Notes under the pieces: generated by a model
What the model was told of the DNA's origin: nothing
Seen by the model: the letters and a program-made list of their open reading frames with translations, nothing else
Database searches by the model: none
Source of the DNA: Chitinophagaceae bacterium UBA7600
GTDB taxonomy: Bacteria > Bacteroidota > Bacteroidia > Chitinophagales > Chitinophagaceae
NCBI GenBank assembly: GCA_002478885.1
Contig: DLKC01000097.1
Coordinates: 61,634-125,633 of the forward strand
Direction of reading: 5' to 3'
Length of the DNA stretch: 64,000 nt
Shown: positions 17,028 through 25,979 of the stretch, piece after piece
Numbering within the stretch: the stretch's first letter is position 1
Layout: every line of letters starts with the position of its first letter
Program-made: the position numbers and the translations under genes

Positions 17028-18200
17028 TTATTTGGTAGCTATTTTAACTGAATCAGGCTTGGCAGCGGTGCTATCAGCAGCAGCCGCTTTTTGTTCCTGG
17101 TAAAGTTCCCCCTGTTTTTCTTTTGCTCCCGGAGGGTTGGAACCGTGCATGGATTTTACATAGCTGGCGATCTGGGCAATTTGCTTTGGAGAATAATCAT
17201 CTTTCCAGCTTTTCATTCCTTTTTCAGGCCAACCATATTTTATCGTTTTAAAGACATCCTGGATACTGCCGCCATGGAGCCAATAATCATCTGTCAGGTT
17301 TGGTCCAACCAAACCACCGCCATCGGCCTTGTGGCAAGCAGCGCAAACTGTTTCAAAGACTTTTTTACCGGCGTCAAGGCTTGCTGCGTCTGTAAGCAGT
17401 TTTACAGAATTCTCGTCGATCTTATCAGCTGCTTTTGCGAGATAAGCTTCCTGCTGGATGGCGGCTTCTTTAACGGCGATGTTGTATTCTTCTGCGCTAC
17501 CTGGCGCTGAATGCGTTACCTGGTATCTCCAGAGGTAAACACAGGCAAAGAAGATCGTAATATAGAAACCATAGAGCCACCATGGTGGAAGACGGTTATC
17601 CAATTCGCGAATACCGTCGTAATCGTGGCCGAGATCGAGGTCAGCCTCTTCCTGTAGCGTACGAAAGTTGTTTGCTTTGTTCCATAATTTTTTCCATGCC
17701 GGTTCGCGGTACTCCTGGTAAACTACATCGGCAGATGATGCTTTCAATTCAGCTTCGTAATCGAATTTTACGAACTTTTTGAGGAACACGGAAAGCACTA
17801 TTATTACGAGGAGTTCGAGAATAATAATTGTAATCAACAGGTAAGACGAAGTATCAGACAAACCCTGTATAAGCGGGGTGCTAGCTGCGGGCGCAGCGGC
17901 GTCTGCTGCAGGGGCTGACTGTGCAAATAAAGAACTGCTCACCAGCAACAGAAGCACCAGCGAAAGCAGTTTTGCGCCTTCGTTCTTTGCTTTGGCTTCG
18001 GCTGACTTGAATTTCTCATAATACAATTTCGCAGCGCCAATTACTACGCTGCCAAGCATCGCGATCGCCATCATTAAACCGGCAATAATGATTACCAGGA
18101 TAACGGCAGTACTATTGTCCAGTTCAGATTGCTTTGGGCCATTCTGAGCCAGCAGGCTTAATGGGAGAATGGCAGCTAAAGTGGTTATAACTTTTTTCAT
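17028..18200 (-). CDS. ccoP: cbb3 oxidase cytochrome c subunit CcoP, with extended N-terminus
   Basis: 390 residues. An N-terminal signal or helix is followed by two more helices (about 29-52 and 75-93) and then the CcoP N-domain helix (SYLLITIIILELLVIIVLSV, about 120). PPWWLYGFYITIFFACVYLW is the canonical CcoP anchor. One haem site, CAACHKADGGG, is at about 284-288, with the Met ligand probably in GWPEKGMKSW. Canonical proteobacterial CcoP has two CxxCH motifs; only one is visible here. The last 30 residues are Lys/Ala-rich and disordered. It carries electrons into the CcoN active site. Confidence 0.92.
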   Translation of the reverse strand: MKKVITTLAAILPLSLLAQNGPKQSELDNSTAVILVIIIAGLMMAIAMLGSVVIGAAKLYYEKFKSAEAKAKNEGAKLLSLVLLLLVSSSLFAQSAPAADAAAPAASTPLIQGLSDTSSYLLITIIILELLVIIVLSVFLKKFVKFDYEAELKASSADVVYQEYREPAWKKLWNKANNFRTLQEEADLDLGHDYDGIRELDNRLPPWWLYGFYITIFFACVYLWRYQVTHSAPGSAEEYNIAVKEAAIQQEAYLAKAADKIDENSVKLLTDAASLDAGKKVFETVCAACHKADGGGLVGPNLTDDYWLHGGSIQDVFKTIKYGWPEKGMKSWKDDYSPKQIAQIASYVKSMHGSNPPGAKEKQGELYQEQKAAAADSTAAKPDSVKIATK

Positions 18201-18225
18201 TATTTGGTTTCTTTTCAGTTTCTGG

Positions 18226-18402
18226 TTACAGGTTTTCTGAATCTGTATTAAGAGGTAGATTACTCAGGTGGTCTATCACTTTACGATCTGCTTTAAATGC
18301 CCAAACACCAATTACAATAAAAAACACGAAGAAGATCATGAAAGAGGTGAGTCCGTAGATATCAACACCGCTTACTTTTTCCACATAATTGACAAAATCC
18401 AT
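18226..18402 (-). CDS. ccoQ: CcoQ-like small membrane subunit
   Basis: A 58-residue protein: one membrane helix (LTSFMIFFVFFIVIGVWAF, residues 18-36) followed by a short polar tail (KADRKVIDHLSNLP). Length, topology and position between ccoNO and ccoP are those of CcoQ/FixQ, which stabilises the CcoP association. Too short for standard ORF cut-offs, but supported by the operon position, with 23 nt to ccoP. Confidence 0.8.
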   Translation of the reverse strand: MDFVNYVEKVSGVDIYGLTSFMIFFVFFIVIGVWAFKADRKVIDHLSNLPLNTDSENL

Positions 18403-18458
18403 ATTTAACTATTTTTCGTTTTAAGAACGTTTGTTTTTTGATGCGTGCCGTTACTTCA

Positions 18459-18506
18459 GTTGAACGGAGCGTCGCAAGCAATGCCGCCATGAAAAACCGC
18501 AGCTGG
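18459..18506 (-). repeat. Dispersed repeat copy 9 (divergent core)
   Basis: Minus-strand CTTGCGACGCTCCGTTCAAC (18459-18478), box CCAGCT at 18501-18506, gap 22 nt. The preserved spacing supports membership. It starts 14 nt past the ccoNO stop and separates ccoNO from ccoQ inside the cbb3 locus. Confidence 0.7.
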
Positions 18507-18520
18507 TTTAATGCATCGCT

Positions 18521-20668
18521 TTACGGCTTTACTTCTGCAACAGGACTACCTCCCGGGTTCGCTTCAATATCTTTTCCCAGCCTTTGCAGGTAGGCGATTA
18601 ATGCGATCACCTCTTTGTTGCTGCCTGTTTTTATTTTATCGTCAGCAAGGCTCAGTTTTATCTGGGTTTCCTGCTTAACAATGTCCTGGTTGGCGGTTGC
18701 ATCGTACCCTTCCGGATAAGGAACACCAAGTGTCTGCATGGCCCTTATTTTGGCAGGAGTAGAAGCTGTATCGAGTTCATTGTCGAGCAACCAAGGGTAA
18801 GCGGGCATGATAGAGCCCGGTGACATAAGCCTTGGATCCATCAGGTGGTTATAGTGCCATGAATCGGGCCTTTTGAGTTTTGATCCACCTTCGCGTGCAA
18901 GGTCGGGCCCTGTGCGTTTGCTGCCCCACTGGAACGGATGATCATAGACAAATTCACCGGCTTTACTGTACTCACCATAGCGGGCCACTTCATCGCGGAA
19001 AGGACGTATCATTTGAGAGTGGCAGACATAACAGCCTTCTCTCACATAGATATCGCGGCCCTGTAATTCAAGCGGGGTATATGGTTTTACAGAAGCGATG
19101 GTTGGGATATTGCTCTTTACAAGGAATGTTGGAATCAATTCAAGTATACCGCCTACGGCAACAACTACGAGCGCAACGATGAGCATTTGGATCGGTTTTC
19201 TTTCTATAACGCGATGCCAGTGTTCATGGCCTTTTGATTCGTAAGGTGCCAGCGGCATTGCCTCCGCTTCTTCGTTGGCGATAAACCTGCCTGACTTAAC
19301 TGTTTTGTACAGGTTATAGATCATTACAAATACACCAACGAGATATAGTGTACCACCTACGCTTCTTGTAACATACATTGGAATAATGTGGGTTACTGTT
19401 TCAAGGAACTGGTATTGCAACTGGCCTTCATCTGTGAATGACTTCCACATGGTTGCCTGTGTAAAACCAGCCCAATACATTGGCACTACATAAAGAACGA
19501 TACCGATCGTGCCGATCCAGAAGTGTGTATCTGCGAGTTTCTTTGAGTAAAGTTTGGTATCGAAGATTCGTGGTATTAACCAATACAATACACCGAAGGT
19601 TAAGAAACCATTCCAACCCAATGCGCCAACGTGAACGTGTGCAATAATCCAGTCACTAAAGTGAGCGATGGCATTTACGTTCTTAAGGCTTAACATGGGG
19701 CCTTCGAAAGTTGACATACCGTAGCAGGTTAATGCAACCACCATGAATTTCAGAATCGGTTCTTCCCGCACTTTATCCCATGCACCGCGTAAGGTGAACA
19801 AGCCGTTCAACATACCACCCCAGCTTGGTGCAATCAACATTACGCTGAATACCACGCCAAGACTCTGTGCCCAATCGGGCAATGCCGTGTACAAAAGGTG
19901 GTGCGGACCTGCCCATATGTAAAGAAATATCAAAGCCCAGAAGTGAACTATAGAGAGGCGGTAACTATACACCGGCCTGTTAGCTGCTTTAGGCAGAAAA
20001 TAATACATCAGCCCCAGGTAAGGGGTGGTAAGAAAGAATGCTACCGCATTATGCCCATACCACCACTGCACCAGCGCATCCTGAACACCTGCATACCAGC
20101 TATAGCTTTTCAAAAAAGACACCGGCAACTCTACTGAGTTAACAATGTGCAGCATGGCAACAGTTATCCATGTACCGATATAAAACCAGATGGCCACATA
20201 AAGATGGCGTTCCCTTCTTTTGATAATCGTACCAAACATGTTAATGCCAAATACCACCCATATCAGCGTAATGGCGATATCGATCGGCCACTCAAGTTCT
20301 GCATATTCTTTTCCTGTAGTGTGTCCTGTAAGCAGTGTCAGGGCTGCAGATACAATAATAAGCTGCCATCCCCAAAAGTGTATATTGCTCAGCTTATCGC
20401 TAAACATTCTTGTCTTACATAAACGCTGCAGCGAATAGTAAACACCCATAAAAATTCCATTACCCACAAATGCAAAAATTACCGCATTGGTATGCACTGG
20501 TCTAACCCTGCCAAATGTTGTGGCAGCAGTATCAAGATTCAGACCGGGATAGTACATTTCTACCGCGGCCCACAGACCTGCAAGCATGCCCACCACGCCC
20601 CAAAGAACGCTGGCATACGCAAACATTTTTACAATCCGGTTATCGTAATAAAACTTTTCTGCCTGCAT
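18521..20668 (-). CDS. ccoNO: Fused cbb3 oxidase subunits I and II (CcoN-CcoO)
   Basis: 715 residues. The first ~480 are CcoN, with about 12 helices, VRPVHTNAVIFAFVGNGIFM near the low-spin haem His, and the haem-copper His motifs WWYGHNAVAFFLT, GPHHLLYTALPDW and IAHVHVGALGWNG. After a linker comes a CcoO-like domain with an anchor helix (MLIVALVVVAVGGILELI) and the haem c site REGCYVCHSQMIRPF (about 541-555). The CcoO part lacks a start of its own, so this is a genuine fusion, common in Bacteroidota. It reduces O2 to water and pumps protons under low oxygen. Confidence 0.95.
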   Translation of the reverse strand: MQAEKFYYDNRIVKMFAYASVLWGVVGMLAGLWAAVEMYYPGLNLDTAATTFGRVRPVHTNAVIFAFVGNGIFMGVYYSLQRLCKTRMFSDKLSNIHFWGWQLIIVSAALTLLTGHTTGKEYAELEWPIDIAITLIWVVFGINMFGTIIKRRERHLYVAIWFYIGTWITVAMLHIVNSVELPVSFLKSYSWYAGVQDALVQWWYGHNAVAFFLTTPYLGLMYYFLPKAANRPVYSYRLSIVHFWALIFLYIWAGPHHLLYTALPDWAQSLGVVFSVMLIAPSWGGMLNGLFTLRGAWDKVREEPILKFMVVALTCYGMSTFEGPMLSLKNVNAIAHFSDWIIAHVHVGALGWNGFLTFGVLYWLIPRIFDTKLYSKKLADTHFWIGTIGIVLYVVPMYWAGFTQATMWKSFTDEGQLQYQFLETVTHIIPMYVTRSVGGTLYLVGVFVMIYNLYKTVKSGRFIANEEAEAMPLAPYESKGHEHWHRVIERKPIQMLIVALVVVAVGGILELIPTFLVKSNIPTIASVKPYTPLELQGRDIYVREGCYVCHSQMIRPFRDEVARYGEYSKAGEFVYDHPFQWGSKRTGPDLAREGGSKLKRPDSWHYNHLMDPRLMSPGSIMPAYPWLLDNELDTASTPAKIRAMQTLGVPYPEGYDATANQDIVKQETQIKLSLADDKIKTGSNKEVIALIAYLQRLGKDIEANPGGSPVAEVKP

Positions 20669-20734
20669 AAATTTGTTTTTGAATTTTGAATTGTTTTGGT
20701 TCTTATAAAAAAGTTGGTTGTAATCCTTTATTGG

Positions 20735-20783
20735 CCCGGCACCTGTTTTTCAAACCGGCTTTGCTTGCGTCGCACTCCTGTAC
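20735..20783 (+). repeat. Dispersed repeat copy 10
   Basis: Core CTTGCGTCGCACTCCTGTAC (20764-20783), box CCCGGCA at 20735-20741, gap 22 nt. It lies between ccoNO and ccoS on the strand opposite to both genes, so it breaks the usual gene-then-repeat rule. Confidence 0.88.
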
Positions 20784-20793
20784 GTTCGCACTA

Positions 20794-20970
20794 TTACGCA
20801 TCTGATCGCGGACTTTCGTTGCTGTGTTTGGGTTTGTCATCAAAAAGCATTCTAACAGGAGGGCTTTTTTCATCATCATACTGCCCTTTTTTTACGCTCA
20901 GGATAAAAGCCACAAGAAACAGCAACGCTATGCTTATACTTGCCGCCAGGAGAATGATGATTACACTCAT
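20794..20970 (-). CDS. ccoS: Cbb3 oxidase assembly protein CcoS
   Basis: A 58-residue protein. An N-terminal helix (VIIILLAASISIALLFLVAF) is followed by SVKKGQYDDEKSPPVRMLFD. The Gln-Tyr-Asp-Asp after the helix and the Pro-Arg-Met-Leu-Phe-Asp segment are the CcoS/FixS signature. CcoS is required for cofactor insertion into CcoN. It lies between the copper ATPase gene ccoI and ccoNO, all on the minus strand. Confidence 0.9.
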   Translation of the reverse strand: MSVIIILLAASISIALLFLVAFILSVKKGQYDDEKSPPVRMLFDDKPKHSNESPRSDA

Positions 20971-21042
20971 AGTTGTAGTTATAATTTTTCAAAAGTAGTT
21001 TGTGGTACTGCCGTCAGGTATGAGCAAACTCAAATGAAAAGA

Positions 21043-21054
21043 TGATATTAATCA
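21043..21054. promoter_or_regulatory. CRP/FNR-type palindrome upstream of ccoS-ccoNO
   Basis: TGATATTAATCA has the TGAT-N4-ATCA core of FNR/CRP-family operators. It lies 73-84 nt upstream of ccoS in the gap after ccoI. FNR-type control of cbb3 genes is established in other bacteria. The outer T and A of the full TTGAT-N4-ATCAA consensus are missing, so this is only a candidate. Confidence 0.4.
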
Positions 21055-21119
21055 GGTTTTATTTTAACTGTTTAATTCTGCTGTTAAACTCCCGGCAGCA
21101 TAACCAGCCTTGTAACCTT

Positions 21120-23531
21120 TTAATGCTCTTTAAGTCCGTACCATGCCGTCATAAGGTTACTGAAGCCATAAGTGATCAATAAAATGCTCAGGCTGCTGGC
21201 CGGCATTAATATCGCCGCCACGATGGGCGATAGCTGGCCGCTTGTTGCAAATGACAAACCCACTATGTTATAGATAACAGAAACCACAAAGGCACTCATG
21301 ATAATATTCCGGTTGGCTTTTGTAAGTTTTATGAACTTGTGCAACAACTGCAGTTTGTTCGCTTCCATTATCCCATCGCAGGCCGGGGTAAAGTTGTTGC
21401 TGTTTTCGGTAAGTGCGATCCCGGCATCGGCCTGCAGCAGGGCGCCTGCATCGTTAAGGCCGTCACCAATCATTAATACTTTATATCCCTTCTGCTGGAG
21501 GTCTTTGATGCGCTTCAGTTTGTCTTCCGGGCTTTGTTTAAAATAGAGCGAAGCCATGGGGCCAAACATCTGTTGCAGGTTTTCCCTTTCTGCATCGTTA
21601 TCGCCACTCAGCAAAGTCATTGGAAACTTGTTTCCCAAAACATTTAAGAGTTCGACGAGATTTTTCCGGTATTGGTGGCTAAAAGAAAAGCGGCCCATGT
21701 AGTTGTCGTTAACTGCCACAAACACGCCGTCTTTGTGTGGCACCGTAAAACCGGTTTTCGCCTTTATGAAAGCGGCCGAACCAAGAGCGATGCGTTTTTC
21801 ATCTACCGTACCTTCTATGCCTGCGCCCTCATATTCTTTGAATTTTTCCACCAAAAGGCCTTCTTCTGTAGCCATTTCCCATGCGATAGCCTTGCTTAAT
21901 GGATGGTTGGATTGAGCTGCCAGAGCACCAATACAAGCGTTGGTATGTATATCGGGGAATTTGCCATGGTAGGAGAGGGTAATTTTGTTGGCCTCGGTAA
22001 GCGTACCGGTTTTGTCAAACACAATATGTGTTGTGCCGGCGATCGCCTCAATAACCGTAGAATTTCGGAGGTATAGTTTGTTTTTTGCGAGCCTGCGCAA
22101 GATGTTGCCGTTGGTAAAAGTATTACTGAGGTATAAGGCACAAGGGCATGCGACTATAAGTACTGCGGTAACAACGTTGGCTATTTTAGTACTGTCGTGG
22201 AAGTACCAGTAAGTGGCAGCGGCAAAGGCTATGCTGAACAATATCCACGTGAACCAACGGCTTAGCCCATGCACAAAGGAGTGCTCATTTTCTCTTTCCT
22301 TTGACTTAATATCTGAGCGGTTCCACAGATCGGTAAGATAGCTCTGCATTACCTCTTTAATAACCAATATCTCTATATTGCCGGCAGTTTGTCTTCCCCC
22401 GGCATAAACGATCTCTCCCATTTGTTTCTCAACGGGGTCGCTTTCACCGGTTACAAAACTGTAGTCTATAAATGCCTTACCTCTTGTTATAATTCCGTCA
22501 GCAGGAATGATCTCATTATTGTGAATGAGCAGCGTGTCGTTTAGCTTAATATCAGGAAGGGGCAAAGTTGTTTCATTGCCATGCTCTATTTTAGAAACCG
22601 CGATTGGGAAATAGGATGTGAAATCCCTTTCGAAGTTCAGGTGTGCATAGGTTTTGTTCTGCAATACCCTGCCAGCCAACATGAAGAAGACAATACCGCT
22701 CATTGAATCAAGGTAGCCAGCCCCGGAACCTGAAACGATTTCATAAACACTCCTGGAGAACGTTATCAAAATTGCCAGCACAATGGGGGCATCGATATTG
22801 AGAAAGCCGTGCTTCAGGCTTTTCCATGCGCTTATATAAAACTCGGAGGCAGCATAAAAGAATACAGGAAGGCTGAGCAGGAGGTTCAATGACCTGAAGG
22901 TCAATTGCAAGCCCCGTTCACTCGCATCAATGCCAAAATATTCGGGGAAGCTCAACATCATAATATTGGCAAAGCAAAAGCCTGCGATCCCCAGTTTATA
23001 AATGATGGAGCGGTCAAACGAAGTTTTTTGCTGCTTCAGTTGCTGAAGACTTATGTGGGGCTCATAGCCAATGCTGGTAAGTATTTCAGCAACCTGACGA
23101 AGCGAAACAGCTTTGTAATTGAAAATGACGGAGGCTTCTTTCCGTTCAAAATTGACCCGGCTACTAAGAATATCTTTATTGATCCGGTTAAGGTTCTCGA
23201 GCAGCCAGAGACAACTGCTGCAATGGATCTGTGGCAGGTAAAATGTTATGTGCGCCTGTTCTTCGTCTTTAAAACTGATTAGTACGCCAGCGATCTTTTC
23301 ATCGTCAAGAAAAGCAAACTTGCCTTCCCGAACCCTTATCTTTTGATTGGTTCCGGGGTTTTCGGAAATGGCGTAGTAGTCGCACAAATCTGATTCATTG
23401 AGGATCTGGTAAACCATTTTGCAGCCTTCGCAGCAAAAGACTTTACCGGCGGTTTTAACCGCGTGGCTGTCGCAATATTCTCCGCAATGGTAACATATTG
23501 ATTTGCTGATGGATTTTGCCTGTTGCAGCAT
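21120..23531 (-). CDS. ccoI: Copper-translocating P-type ATPase CcoI/FixI
   Basis: 803 residues. The extended N-terminus has CYHCGEYC (13-20) and CCEGCKMVY (33-41), a cysteine-rich zinc-finger-like region typical of FixI, then an HMA domain with CSSC near residue 104. The transmembrane metal site CPCAL is at about 461, the phosphorylated Asp in FDKTGTLT at about 504, and MIGDGLNDAGAL closes the ATP-binding core. FixI/CcoI exports copper to the periplasmic side for the CcoN Cu-B centre. It is the first gene of the minus-strand cbb3 run. Confidence 0.93.
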   Translation of the reverse strand: MLQQAKSISKSICYHCGEYCDSHAVKTAGKVFCCEGCKMVYQILNESDLCDYYAISENPGTNQKIRVREGKFAFLDDEKIAGVLISFKDEEQAHITFYLPQIHCSSCLWLLENLNRINKDILSSRVNFERKEASVIFNYKAVSLRQVAEILTSIGYEPHISLQQLKQQKTSFDRSIIYKLGIAGFCFANIMMLSFPEYFGIDASERGLQLTFRSLNLLLSLPVFFYAASEFYISAWKSLKHGFLNIDAPIVLAILITFSRSVYEIVSGSGAGYLDSMSGIVFFMLAGRVLQNKTYAHLNFERDFTSYFPIAVSKIEHGNETTLPLPDIKLNDTLLIHNNEIIPADGIITRGKAFIDYSFVTGESDPVEKQMGEIVYAGGRQTAGNIEILVIKEVMQSYLTDLWNRSDIKSKERENEHSFVHGLSRWFTWILFSIAFAAATYWYFHDSTKIANVVTAVLIVACPCALYLSNTFTNGNILRRLAKNKLYLRNSTVIEAIAGTTHIVFDKTGTLTEANKITLSYHGKFPDIHTNACIGALAAQSNHPLSKAIAWEMATEEGLLVEKFKEYEGAGIEGTVDEKRIALGSAAFIKAKTGFTVPHKDGVFVAVNDNYMGRFSFSHQYRKNLVELLNVLGNKFPMTLLSGDNDAERENLQQMFGPMASLYFKQSPEDKLKRIKDLQQKGYKVLMIGDGLNDAGALLQADAGIALTENSNNFTPACDGIMEANKLQLLHKFIKLTKANRNIIMSAFVVSVIYNIVGLSFATSGQLSPIVAAILMPASSLSILLITYGFSNLMTAWYGLKEH

Positions 23532-23780
23532 TGATGATTGTTGGTATTTGAGGTTGCAAATTAAAACTGACGTTTAGCCATAAACCTGACCGGGGACAGG
23601 GTCGCTTATGATCTTCGTCATAAAAAGCGCGAGGCAAGCTGTATTTCAGGATGTTCCAGAGCGAATTATTGTGGACCTTGGATAGTAAAAGGGGAGTAGT
23701 GGGCTTAACCTGACCGCATTTTTTCGTACTTTTGGCAAGCGGCATAAATAAGTTCCCCACTAACAAAGCACGCAGTTAAT

Positions 23781-23879
23781 ACCAAGTATCTACCAAGTAT
23801 CTACCAAGTATCTACCAAGTATCTACCAAGTATCTACCAAGTATCGGCCAAGTATCGGCCAAGGATCTACCCAGTATCC
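23781..23879. repeat. 11-bp tandem repeat, nine copies
   Basis: Unit ACCAAGTATCT. Copies 1-5 (23781-23835) are exact. Copies 6-9 degrade progressively (ACCAAGTATCG, GCCAAGTATCG, GCCAAGGATCT, ACCCAGTATCC). There are no spacers, so it is not a CRISPR array. The period is near one helical turn. Confidence 0.95.
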
Positions 23880-24144
23880 GTTAACAAAGGGCAGGTTTAG
23901 ATCGGGGCACGCGGGACGCCAAATGTGAGACTTGAGTTATCTTATATTAAAAAAGATTTATAGGTATTGTAAATCAAGGGGGATCGGATTTACCGTGGAT
24001 CGGATGTGCCGGGACCCGACAGCCTGTGTTTTGTGGCCGGGTTGCGGCAGCTGAGTTTGGGATGCCTGATAAGCCGGAACTATGCAGCAGGGACAAAGCC
24101 AGGGAACCAGCCTGCCGGGCAAGAGAAAATGCATTTAAATAACA

Positions 24145-24176
24145 TTTGGCTGAAAGGGGTGCTGCCATTATCTTTG
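24145..24176 (+). promoter_or_regulatory. Bacteroidota sigma-70 promoter of rpmE
   Basis: TTTG (24145-24148), 20-nt spacer, TATCTTTG (24169-24176). This fits the TTTG/TAnnTTTG consensus, 57 nt before the rpmE ATG. Confidence 0.55.
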
Positions 24177-24233
24177 CGCCTCATTTATAAATAGTACGGC
24201 AAAATCCGTGCTGCCTAAAATCATAAAACAGAA

Positions 24234-24482
24234 ATGAAAAAAGGTATCCACCCCGCCAGTTACAAGTTTGTTGTTTTTAAAGACATGAGTAATGGCGTTA
24301 CGTTCCTCGGCCGTTCTACGGCAAATTCGAAAGAAATGCATAAATGGGAAGATGGAAATGAGTACCCGCTGATAAAGCTGGAGATCTCGAATACGTCGCA
24401 CCCATTTTATACCGGTAAAAACATGCTGGTTGACACTGCAGGACGTATTGACAAATTCAAGAAGCGTTACGCAAAAAAATAA
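24234..24482 (+). CDS. rpmE2: Ribosomal protein L31, type B
   Basis: 82 residues, [20 protein letters not shown] onward. It has no cysteines, so it is the zinc-independent (C-minus, YkgM-like) paralogue; the zinc-binding type has a CxxC pattern. It is longer (~80) than the zinc form (~70), as expected for type B. It is located on the large subunit at the central-protuberance bridge. A promoter and an intrinsic terminator flank it, so it is a single-gene unit. Confidence 0.95.
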   Translation: MKKGIHPASYKFVVFKDMSNGVTFLGRSTANSKEMHKWEDGNEYPLIKLEISNTSHPFYTGKNMLVDTAGRIDKFKKRYAKK

Positions 24483-24498
24483 GCTTCTTCAACTTTTT

Positions 24499-24535
24499 AA
24501 ATCCCTCCGCAGTAATTTTTACCGGGGGGATTTTG
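24499..24535 (+). terminator. Intrinsic terminator of rpmE
   Basis: Arms AAATCCCTCCG and CGGGGGGATTT (one G-T wobble) with a 13-nt loop, then TTTTGTTTT. It begins 17 nt past the rpmE stop. Confidence 0.85.
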
Positions 24536-24582
24536 TTTTAAACTCCCGTTTCTTCCCATAATACAAGCAATCCCCGATTATA

Positions 24583-25815
24583 ATGAGCCAACTAACGAGT
24601 TATCCCAAAGAGAAGATCAAGATACTTTTCCTGGAAAACATCAGCGACAAGGCGGTACAGTTATTCAAGCAACATGGCTATACCAATGTAAAGAAAATGG
24701 CCGGCGCCATCAGCGAAGACGACCTTGTGAGAGAGATTAAGGATGTTCACCTGTTAGGTATCCGTTCCAAAACGCAGATAACAGCAAAAGTGTTGGAGGC
24801 TGCCACAAAACTGCAGGCGATTGGCTGTTTTTGTATTGGCGTTAACCAGGTAAACCTGAAGGCGGCCACTAAAAAAGGAGTGGTCGTTTTTAATGCGCCC
24901 TACAGTAATACAAGAAGCGTTGCGGAGTTGGTACTGGGCCTGAGCATTATGCTTATCCGCAGAATTCCAGACAAGAATAAGGCGGCGCATGAAGGCATTT
25001 GGATGAAAGAAGCCAAAGGCAGTTTTGAGGTGAGAGGAAAAACATTGGGCATAATCGGTTATGGAAACATTGGCTCTCAGTTGAGTGTAATTGCCGAATC
25101 TTTAGGCATGAAGGTGGTTTTTTATGACATTGAAACCAAGCTGCCATTGGGCAATGCCGTTGCCTGTGAAAGTATTAAGGAACTGTTGAACAATGCAGAT
25201 ATCGTTTCGCTGCATGTTCCGGAAACTCCGCAAACCAAAAACCTGATCAATAAGACCAATCTAAAATATTTTAAGAAAGGAGCCATCCTGATCAATTATG
25301 CGAGGGGAGAGGTTGTGGACTTGCCGGCGTTGGCGAAATGTTTAAAAGATGGCGATATAAGCGGTGCTGCCATTGATGTATTTCCATGGGAGCCGGAAAA
25401 GAATGGCGACCGTTTCGAAACCCCTTTGCAGGGTTTACCTAATGTAATATTGACCCCACATATCGGCGGCAGCACAGAGGAAGCACAAATGAATATTGGT
25501 GAGGATGTGAGTGCCAAATTGTTCAATTATCTTGAACGGGGTATAACCTGGGGCTCTCATACCATTCCGTCCATCAGCCTGCCACCGGTTGAAGGAGCAC
25601 ACCGCATCCTGCATATACACAATAATGTTCCCGGAGTGCTGAGTGCCATCAATACACAGTTGAGCAATCACGGTATTAATATTGTTGGGCAATACCTGAA
25701 GACGAATGAAGAGATCGGGTACGTAGTACTTGATGTGGACAAGAAGCTGTCAAAACAGGCGCTGGAGCTGTTGAGGGAGGTAAAGGAAACAATCAAAGTG
25801 AGAATACTTTATTAG
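24583..25815 (+). CDS. serA: D-3-phosphoglycerate dehydrogenase
   Basis: 410 residues. NAD-binding Rossmann fold with LGIIGYGNIGSQLSVIAESL (about 154-173). The catalytic Arg/Glu/His set lies in NYARGEVVDL and LTPHIGGSTEEAQ. The C-terminus is a regulatory ACT domain (NNVPGVLSAINTQLSNHGIN). The 410-residue length matches the E. coli-type SerA. It oxidises 3-phosphoglycerate to phosphohydroxypyruvate, the first step of serine synthesis; the ACT domain suggests serine feedback. serB and serC are not nearby. Confidence 0.93.
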   Translation: MSQLTSYPKEKIKILFLENISDKAVQLFKQHGYTNVKKMAGAISEDDLVREIKDVHLLGIRSKTQITAKVLEAATKLQAIGCFCIGVNQVNLKAATKKGVVVFNAPYSNTRSVAELVLGLSIMLIRRIPDKNKAAHEGIWMKEAKGSFEVRGKTLGIIGYGNIGSQLSVIAESLGMKVVFYDIETKLPLGNAVACESIKELLNNADIVSLHVPETPQTKNLINKTNLKYFKKGAILINYARGEVVDLPALAKCLKDGDISGAAIDVFPWEPEKNGDRFETPLQGLPNVILTPHIGGSTEEAQMNIGEDVSAKLFNYLERGITWGSHTIPSISLPPVEGAHRILHIHNNVPGVLSAINTQLSNHGINIVGQYLKTNEEIGYVVLDVDKKLSKQALELLREVKETIKVRILY

Positions 25816-25979
25816 CCACTGCCGGCTGATCGCCTGCCGGGTGAAACGATGTGGAGAACTCCCTGAAATATATTATAAAGGCCAATTTTTAAACAGGCTG
25901 TTGATAAAGGGCGATTCATTCCTGCAAACAAAAAACTTGATACTCTTTTCCCTATATTTGCCGCTCAAATTTCAATACA

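Larger units (their letters stand above)
23532..24233. other. Gene-free region (702 nt) with tandem repeats
   Basis: The largest gap in the window, between divergently transcribed ccoI and rpmE. It holds an 11-bp tandem array (23781-23879), a tandem pair of GGATCGGATKTRCCG (23982-23995 and 23997-24011) and a promoter for rpmE. I found no translation that looks like protein, and no copy of the dispersed repeat. Confidence 0.7.

Noticed and set aside
23781..23879. CRISPR array
   Set aside because: The 11-bp units are contiguous without spacers, and there are no cas genes.
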